Origin: an uncultured Clostridia bacterium
GTDB lineage: Bacteria; Bacillota; Clostridia; Christensenellales; UBA1242
Reading direction: 5' to 3'
Length of the DNA stretch: 18,872 bases
NCBI GenBank assembly: GCA_934754495.1
Contig: CAKVHW010000009.1
Coordinates: 1 to 18,872 of the forward strand
The position numbers and the translations under genes are program-made. The notes below the pieces were generated by a model that searched no databases, was not told the origin of the DNA, and saw only the letters and a list, made by a program, of their open reading frames with translations. This document shows, one piece after another, positions 14,548 through 18,872 of the stretch. Every line of letters begins with the position of its first letter. Position 1 is the first letter of the stretch.

Positions 14548-15024
14548 TTATAAAAAACTTTGTTGTATTGTTTGAATGTTTTGTTGTAAGGCTTTCATTT
14601 TTTCTTGTTTCGATAAAACAAAAGCGAATTTATAATTATCTTGATTAAAAACATCTTTACAAAATTGTTCATATGTTAATTTTAAAAAACCAGCATAATC
14701 ATATTGCAAAATATAATCGTTTACAGTAACATAAATATATTTTTTTGTTGTAAGAATGTTTTTGTCAATACTCAAAAAAGTAAATTCTATTTCAAAATAA
14801 CTATTTGAGTAAATATCAATTGGTTTAAGCAAATCGTAACGAAGCCATGTTTGTACGTGTTCGAATTCTTCTTCAGACAAACATTGTTCGAAACGATCAC
14901 GTGCTTGCTTAAGCAATTGTTCTTTTCTATTCAGAAGTTCTATATATAAACTTAAACTGACTACAGATTTTTCAAAATTAAAATCCGATTTTAAGAGTTC
15001 ATCAATATTTTTCTTTTCCTTCAT
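14548..15024 (-). CDS. Hypothetical protein downstream of and overlapping rep
   Basis: Predicted 158-aa protein starting MKEKKNIDELLKSDF. Residues 18-48 are a charged helix (RKEQLLKQARDRFEQCLSEE) that could form a coiled coil; the rest is mixed with several aromatic residues, and there is no membrane segment. No family recognised. A longer frame reaches 15084 inside rep, but GGAGCGACAAT before the ATG at 15024 supports the short start. The 23-bp overlap with the end of rep indicates translational coupling, so a role with Rep is plausible though unproved. Confidence 0.6.
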   Translation of the reverse strand: MKEKKNIDELLKSDFNFEKSVVSLSLYIELLNRKEQLLKQARDRFEQCLSEEEFEHVQTWLRYDLLKPIDIYSNSYFEIEFTFLSIDKNILTTKKYIYVTVNDYILQYDYAGFLKLTYEQFCKDVFNQDNYKFAFVLSKQEKMKALQQNIQTIQQSFL

Positions 15025-16120
15025 ATTGTCGCTCCAATTTGTTTTGTTTAGTATTAAAGTCATAGACCTTTGTTGAATAACCAAGTTTACCTAAATCTTC
15101 AATGGTTATATGATCAATAATTTCAAATTCTTTCTTACCGCAATTAACACAAATTTGTTCCTTAACTGAAGATAGTGATAGAGTATCACATTCTTCAGCA
15201 TCTTTCTCGATATCTCTTAAGACACCCCAAGAATCTACAGCACGAATACCACGTAGTGTGTCTACAAGTTCTGGAAGATCATCTTCCAGTTCTTCTGAAT
15301 ACTTTGTAATATATTTGATGCATTCGTAAATACAATGTATTCTGGAATCAAGACTCATAAGGTTTAGAGTATCGAAGTGAACAAAACCAAGCTTATCATT
15401 TAAAACAAGTTTGTTGTCATCTGTAAGTGTAAAACCGTCATTGTAAAGTCTATCTTCATAAATGACTTTATGACTGTTATTCACTATATTAACAAGAGTT
15501 TTGTTCCACATTACATTTATAGCATTAAAATCTTCTACAGGCTTTTCCATAACAACAAGAGCATGATAATGTGGATGCCATAATTTAGAATTAGCTCCAC
15601 GTTTAACTTCTAAAGATTTAATACCGCCTATATACAAATTGTTAAAAACGGTTCTATATTTTTTATTTTCGTGTGAAAACTTTCGAAAAGCGGTTTTTAT
15701 TAGTCTTACACCGTCTTTTAAGTTTTCTGTATCTTTGATTGTGAAAGTAAGCATTTTGACATAACAGCCATGTCTAAAAAGTTTCATAACGGTTGGATAT
15801 AGTTTTGAAAACAATATCAGCGACTTCATTTTTTGGCAGACAGGGCAAAATCTGTTTTTGCAACTTTCGAAGCCATCAAAGTGAGTGGTGTGACAATCAT
15901 GATCAGCACAAACCTTAAAGTTTTTATTTGTTCCACAATATGCAATTGCATTTGCATATTTTTGAAAACTGTTCAGTTCTCTTTCTGGTTGACCATGATG
16001 GTTGTATATTAAACTTCCATCATCTTTGACTTTGAGTTTTGACACACCAAATTTTCTAAATGCAGGGACTACATATTTCATTGCATAATCTTTGTTTTTA
16101 CAAAAAGATTCATAAGTCAT
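15002..16120 (-). CDS. rep: Rolling-circle replication initiator, HUH endonuclease (Rep_1, pC194/pUB110 type)
   Basis: Nicks one strand at an origin and stays covalently bound through a tyrosine to start rolling-circle replication of a single-stranded DNA phage or plasmid. The key motifs are seen. A zinc-binding region (CADHDC, then CKNRFCPVCQ, residues 71-96) matches the CxNRFCPxC signature of Rep_1. Motif I is KMLTFTIKD (122-130). Motif II is H182-P-H184-Y-H186, the metal-binding HUH. Motif III is E266-CIK-Y270, with the same Glu and Tyr spacing as the pC194 Rep active site (E210/Y214). A second CxxC lies at 324-327. Length 372 aa fits. An AAGGGG site precedes the ATG. Upstream is the hairpin-rich block that probably holds its origin. 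Confidence 0.9.
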   Translation of the reverse strand: MTYESFCKNKDYAMKYVVPAFRKFGVSKLKVKDDGSLIYNHHGQPERELNSFQKYANAIAYCGTNKNFKVCADHDCHTTHFDGFESCKNRFCPVCQKMKSLILFSKLYPTVMKLFRHGCYVKMLTFTIKDTENLKDGVRLIKTAFRKFSHENKKYRTVFNNLYIGGIKSLEVKRGANSKLWHPHYHALVVMEKPVEDFNAINVMWNKTLVNIVNNSHKVIYEDRLYNDGFTLTDDNKLVLNDKLGFVHFDTLNLMSLDSRIHCIYECIKYITKYSEELEDDLPELVDTLRGIRAVDSWGVLRDIEKDAEECDTLSLSSVKEQICVNCGKKEFEIIDHITIEDLGKLGYSTKVYDFNTKQNKLERQYEGKEKY

Positions 16121-16221
16121 ATTTTACCCCTTTTTATTTTTTTAAAGTTACCCCAAATGTTTCTAATGTATAAATCTAAAAATTGCATATTTTTTAGAAT
16201 AAACTGTAGGGTAGTAGATAC

Positions 16222-16272
16222 GGCAACACACCGGCAAAAGAACAAGTCTTTTGTGGCCGGTGTTGTGCTGCC
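16222..16272. repeat. Long imperfect hairpin upstream of rep
   Basis: About 20 base pairs with three bulges form a stem whose tip is AAAAGA, an ACAAG loop, TCTTTT. It has the highest GC content of the element's left half, which makes it stand out from the AT-rich surroundings. Confidence 0.75.
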
Positions 16273-16320
16273 TGCTATACAATTTTATGTAAGCAGGGCT
16301 TTGTAGATTTCACACCAGTA

Positions 16321-16356
16321 ACAGCAAGCAAGTACTGAAGGCACTTGCTTGTCTGT
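16321..16356. repeat. Perfect 9-bp stem with extension upstream of rep
   Basis: CAAGCAAGT (16325-16333) pairs with ACTTGCTTG (16343-16351) over a nine-base loop. ACAG and CTGT extend it by four pairs past a bulged T. Confidence 0.8.
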
Positions 16357-16463
16357 CACTCAAGTGTAACATCTCTGATATTTGTCAAGGGCAAAAGTGC
16401 TGTCGCACTTGTCGATTTTTCTCTTCAGGTTTTGCAATAAAAACTGTAGAAAAATAGTTTGCT

Positions 16464-16925
16464 TCAACCTTGACTAATATCATTCGAATTTTGAGAAGAA
16501 GAATCAGCATTAAGTAAATTATTTAAGCGCATTTTGTCATGGTTTGTGGCCAAGCATACATCATTAAAAACTGATGTATTTAAGCCATTTTTTTCAATTT
16601 CAAAAAATGACTTTTTATATTGTTTAAACAACTTCTTGTTACGACTCTTACATTTTTTCAAAAAAAACTTTAAACGTTTTTTATTAAAAACATCATCTTG
16701 TTTTGATTTTTTTCGATCCAACTCAATGCGTTTTTTATATGTTTCTTTTTCATACTTATCGTTAAAAACAACTATTTCCAAGTCGTTTTTATACGCATCT
16801 AGCAAAGCATTTCGCATACTCTCTTCGGCCGATAAACCAAGTCTATCGGCAATATCTGTAAGACTTAAAAATAAATCAGCATAATAATTATTAAGTTCTT
16901 CAACTGTCTCAAATTTATTAACCAT
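16464..16925 (-). CDS. Basic hypothetical protein
   Basis: Predicted 153-aa protein. The first 50 residues are helical, with SLTDIADRLGLSAEESMRNAL, which looks like a helix-turn-helix. The middle (65-115) is unusually lysine-rich (KKRIELDRKKSKQDD; KRLKFFLKKCKSRNKK), and the tail is Ser/Asn-rich. No membrane segment; no family recognised. It starts five bases after the Zot-like gene stop, with an AAAGGAAT site inside the end of that gene, so it belongs to the same unit. DNA binding, perhaps packaging-related or single-strand DNA coating, is a guess from its charge. Confidence 0.65.
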   Translation of the reverse strand: MVNKFETVEELNNYYADLFLSLTDIADRLGLSAEESMRNALLDAYKNDLEIVVFNDKYEKETYKKRIELDRKKSKQDDVFNKKRLKFFLKKCKSRNKKLFKQYKKSFFEIEKNGLNTSVFNDVCLATNHDKMRLNNLLNADSSSQNSNDISQG

Positions 16926-16930
16926 TTTTT

Positions 16931-17722
16931 TTATTCCTTTTCGTAATAATCTTCAGGTGGAAGAAGAAACTTATCATCAATTTCAGACCAATCCAAATAT
17001 TCAAAATCATGGTCGACAGCATCTCTATAAAAGGCTAATTTGTTTCCACGATTATTGTAACAGTTGTATATCATGCCTAAATCAAAAGATATATTTATCT
17101 CTGTACCGAATTTTTCATCGTGAGAAGTATCAAAGGCTTCAGCATCAACAATATTGTCAAAAAAGCGACAGAACCAAGTAGAGGCAACAATACGACCGTC
17201 ATAAGTTTGATGCTCAACGTCTTCGACTAAATAAAATTCGTCTACAATCTTGCGAATTTTAGAGTCAATTGAAGTTAACCCTAAACCATCTAAGGTTATT
17301 GTAAATCCTGGATGCCTAGAGCCCTCATATGCGGCAGAAACAGCATCCATGAACTTTTTAAACTTACGAGAATTGTATTTCGTTTGTGCTTCTGATATAT
17401 GAAAAAATGAACCAGGAGCGAATATTGAGTATTCAGATTTTTTCGTTGGAAGTTTAAATTTGAATGGATTAAATGGCCAACTTACATAGCCTTTTGAATA
17501 CTTATGATTATCTCTTATTTCATAATCTGAATAAACAAAATGAGGTTGAGTAGTAGGCGGACATTTAAACGTTCTATTAAGTTCATGTTCCAATAAATCA
17601 ATTTCAGCCAAAGATTGTTCATATGCATTATGATCTCTCATTTCATTTAAAGCAAAAACCGTGTTTAAACTTGTCTTTCCAACACCACGTTTATTTGAAT
17701 ATATAAACCTAATTACACTCAT
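16931..17722 (-). CDS. Zot-like filamentous-phage assembly ATPase (pI family)
   Basis: Zot/pI proteins power extrusion of filamentous phage through the membrane. Evidence: an N-terminal P-loop, SNKRGVGKTS (9-18, GKT at 15-17; the leading Gly of the usual GxxxxGK is Asn); the Walker B-like FFHISEAQTKYNSRKF, matching the family pattern hhhDExQxxxNSR with Ser in place of the first Asp; then RHPGFTITLDGLGLTSIDSKIRKIVDEFY, matching the RHxGhDhhhhxQxxxxIDxxIRxxh stretch; and DLGMIYNCYNNRGNKLAFY near the end, which resembles the closing Zot segment. Length 263 aa. I see no membrane helix, although most pI proteins have one after the ATPase domain. AAGGA precedes the ATG. It follows the surface-type protein, an order typical of inoviruses. 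Confidence 0.75.
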   Translation of the reverse strand: MSVIRFIYSNKRGVGKTSLNTVFALNEMRDHNAYEQSLAEIDLLEHELNRTFKCPPTTQPHFVYSDYEIRDNHKYSKGYVSWPFNPFKFKLPTKKSEYSIFAPGSFFHISEAQTKYNSRKFKKFMDAVSAAYEGSRHPGFTITLDGLGLTSIDSKIRKIVDEFYLVEDVEHQTYDGRIVASTWFCRFFDNIVDAEAFDTSHDEKFGTEINISFDLGMIYNCYNNRGNKLAFYRDAVDHDFEYLDWSEIDDKFLLPPEDYYEKE

Positions 17723-17737
17723 AAATTTCCTTCTTTT

Positions 17738-17751
17738 GCCCCAATGGGGGC
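17738..17751. repeat. GCCCC hairpin before the Zot-like gene
   Basis: GCCCC and GGGGC(C-rich arm) flank a short loop next to the ribosome site of the Zot-like gene. It may affect translation start; no other evidence. Confidence 0.45.
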
Positions 17752-17752
17752 T

Positions 17753-17781
17753 AACTACTCACGTATGAAACGTGGGTAGTT
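17753..17781. repeat. 12-bp inverted repeat between the surface protein and Zot-like genes
   Basis: AACTACTCACGT pairs with ACGTGGGTAGTT (one G-T pair) over a five-base loop. A run of Ts follows only on the + strand, so it is not a clear terminator for the minus-strand genes. It could be an mRNA processing or stability element. Confidence 0.7.
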
Positions 17782-17786
17782 ATTTT

Positions 17787-18872
17787 TTATAATGGTAATG
17801 GATCAGTCAATTCAAGTGAAATCTCAAACCTAGCAGAATCTTCAATATTTGTGAAATAGATTGAATCTACTGTTTCTTCAACTGTAAGCACTGTCATATT
17901 ACAACAATCTGTATTGTCTTTAATCGACTTACTTGTATCAGAAAGTTTATTGTAAGAGTTTTCATTCACATAAGTTGATTGTTTTTCAAAATTAAACAAA
18001 ATCTGATATTTACCGAAGTAGCCCAAATCTATTGGTTCAAAAGTTTCAATCCATTCACCATCACCAATCCAAGAAGCATCTCTAGAACAAGCATCATTAG
18101 AAAATTGCTTAATTTTATAATAAATAACTGGAGTAAAAGTAGCACCATCTCGAAGAGTTATAGAAACCGGTTTAGAGAGTTCATCGGCGATAAAATCAAA
18201 TTGAAGACTTTCGACAGTAATTTTATCAAATTTAACTTCGCAAACATATTTAACAAAATCACCATCATCTTCCATATAATTCCTAGCCGTACCAAAACGA
18301 GTCTCAGAGTTCTCAGGTGTGTAGCCACCAACATAAATATCTTGCGGATTTCCGTCCCCAGTTAATGTGAAGTGAATTCCACCTAAACCATTTAAATTAG
18401 CTTTAGATATTCTGTAAAAAACTCTAACAGTTGATGCAGGTAAATAATTGTACTCACCGTTATTATCTTTAAAATTTTCATCAATATTTTGAGTGAAAAA
18501 CGTTTCGCCATTAGGTTCAGTCGCAGATATTGTGGCATTGCCTAAAATTTTTGATTTATTTTTTTGAGCATAAGAACTTACGTAATTTAAATTCATGTTT
18601 GAATAAATTTTAAAGCTTGCAACGTTTTGAACTTTCTCTTGCCATATAGCATATAATGTAGAAAATTCGGTTACAGAACAACCGATAACGTCAACAACTT
18701 CACCATTTTCAGTTCTTGCCCAGCCAGCGAATTTGTAACCATCAGGTGTAGACAAGGCTTGATATGGAGTTGATTCAAGGGTTTCAAACTTGTCTGTTTC
18801 AACGAATTTAACTGGTATAGTTTCGCTTCCGTTAACAAAGTTAATTGTTACTAGATTAACGATTTCAATGGA
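17787..18872 (-). CDS. Partial surface or virion protein with Listeria-Bacteroides-type repeat
   Basis: The frame is open to the right edge, so the N-terminus is missing; at least 361 residues are seen. A start at the TTG at 18755 is not required: in-frame sense codons continue upstream (SIEIVNLVTINFVNGSETIP). This upstream part joins TPDGYKFAGWARTENGEVVDVIG and TLYAIWQE to make a typical Listeria-Bacteroides (Flg_new/InlB B-type) repeat, found in secreted adhesins. The remaining 280 residues are beta-rich, with Cys pairs (NDACSRD, DNTDCCNMT), and have no membrane helix, LPxTG motif or other anchor. Placement before the Zot-like gene suggests an attachment-protein (pIII-like) or secreted role, but pIII normally has a C-terminal membrane anchor. 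A host-range tip protein is the leading inference. Confidence 0.75.
   Translation of the reverse strand, partial: SIEIVNLVTINFVNGSETIPVKFVETDKFETLESTPYQALSTPDGYKFAGWARTENGEVVDVIGCSVTEFSTLYAIWQEKVQNVASFKIYSNMNLNYVSSYAQKNKSKILGNATISATEPNGETFFTQNIDENFKDNNGEYNYLPASTVRVFYRISKANLNGLGGIHFTLTGDGNPQDIYVGGYTPENSETRFGTARNYMEDDGDFVKYVCEVKFDKITVESLQFDFIADELSKPVSITLRDGATFTPVIYYKIKQFSNDACSRDASWIGDGEWIETFEPIDLGYFGKYQILFNFEKQSTYVNENSYNKLSDTSKSIKDNTDCCNMTVLTVEETVDSIYFTNIEDSARFEISLELTDPLPL

Larger units (their letters stand above)
16126..16463. other. Hairpin-rich non-coding block: candidate rolling-circle origin or packaging signal
   Basis: A 338-bp gap without a gene, between rep and the 153-aa gene. It holds a long imperfect hairpin at 16222-16272 (inner ACACCGGC with GCCGGTGT, then AAAAGA with TCTTTT, outer GGCA with TGCC), CCTGCT with AGCAGG at 16271-16297 (one bulge), CAAGCAAGT with ACTTGCTTG at 16325-16351 extended by ACAG/CTGT, and AAGTGC with GCACTT at 16395-16410. 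Such a set of stems beside a Rep gene is typical of double- and single-strand origins or an inovirus packaging signal. A TTGACA-like box lies on the minus strand near 16385-16390. I could not identify a nick site with confidence. Confidence 0.6.
12758..18872. mobile_element. Integrated inovirus-like prophage or rolling-circle element (partial, left end)
   Basis: The element starts at the tRNA 3'-end scar and continues past the right edge. All recognised coding genes run leftwards. The two diagnostic genes are an HUH Rep of the Rep_1 family and a Zot-like ATPase, the assembly ATPase (pI) of filamentous phages. A hairpin-rich 338-bp non-coding block lies between them, as expected for a rolling-circle origin or packaging signal. 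No integrase, coat protein or single-strand binding protein is recognised within the window; these could lie to the right. The alternative is an integrated rolling-circle plasmid or conjugative element that carries a Zot-like gene. Confidence 0.7.

Noticed and set aside
15025..15084. An N-terminal extension of the 158-aa gene starting at 15084
   Set aside because: The extension lies inside rep and has no ribosome site; GGAG precedes the ATG at 15024.
16380..16425. A terminator formed by AAGTGC/GCACTT
   Set aside because: The stem is only six pairs and the following T-run is short and offset on both strands, so it is counted only as part of the origin block.
16126..16463. A CRISPR array or tandem iteron array
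   Set aside because: The repeats are inverted pairs of different sequence and there is no regular repeat-spacer spacing.

Overview
The window comes from a low-GC (roughly one-third GC) Gram-positive bacterium, most likely an anaerobic Clostridia-type Firmicute. The evidence is a chromosomal block whose gene order is typical of that group: a Spo0A-family regulator, SpoIIM, a D,D-carboxypeptidase, an M50 peptidase, scpA-scpB, a DUF2953 protein, a GerW/YtfJ sporulation protein, a second D,D-carboxypeptidase, an RluB-type pseudouridine synthase, cmk and a plsC-type acyltransferase. Shine-Dalgarno sites (AGGAG-like), stem-loop/T-run terminators and one TTG start fit the same picture.

Region 1 (1-12540) is chromosomal. 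Genes from 6 to 11551 all run on the + strand and fall into short transcription units separated by clear intrinsic terminators (about 3595, 4901, 7191, 9288, 11534). They serve sporulation and envelope development (Spo0A-like, SpoIIM, GerW, two D,D-carboxypeptidases, a large lipoprotein), chromosome segregation (ScpA/ScpB), RNA modification and nucleotide metabolism (RluB, Cmk) and phospholipid synthesis (PlsC). A diacylglycerol-kinase-family lipid kinase runs convergently on the - strand and shares a two-way terminator with plsC. The Spo0A-like protein keeps its DNA-binding domain, but its receiver domain seems to have lost the phospho-accepting aspartate.

Region 2 (about 12758-18872, running off the right edge) is an integrated mobile element. 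Its left boundary is the 3' end of a tRNA gene (T-loop to CCA, - strand) with no tRNA body attached. This is the expected att scar when an element inserts into a tRNA 3' end; the chromosomal tRNA terminator is still next to it. The element genes run on the - strand. In transcription order they are a partial secreted or virion protein with a Listeria-Bacteroides-type repeat, a Zot-like (filamentous phage pI) ATPase, a basic hypothetical protein, a 338-bp non-coding block rich in hairpins (probable replication origin or packaging region), an HUH rolling-circle Rep of the pC194/pUB110 (Rep_1) type, three more unknown genes (158, 255 and 44 aa), and a terminal pair of 102-aa and 104-aa unknown proteins beside the att site. 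Rep plus Zot-like ATPase is the signature of an inovirus (filamentous phage)-like prophage. The integrase and coat proteins are not seen and would have to lie beyond the right edge.

Inside the element, on the opposite (+) strand at about 13543-13664, is a compact candidate non-coding RNA with its own TTGACA-type promoter, a predicted pseudoknot and a strong terminator. I cannot assign it to a known family. This RNA and the unusual Gram-positive inovirus-like element carrying it are the main candidates for something new here.
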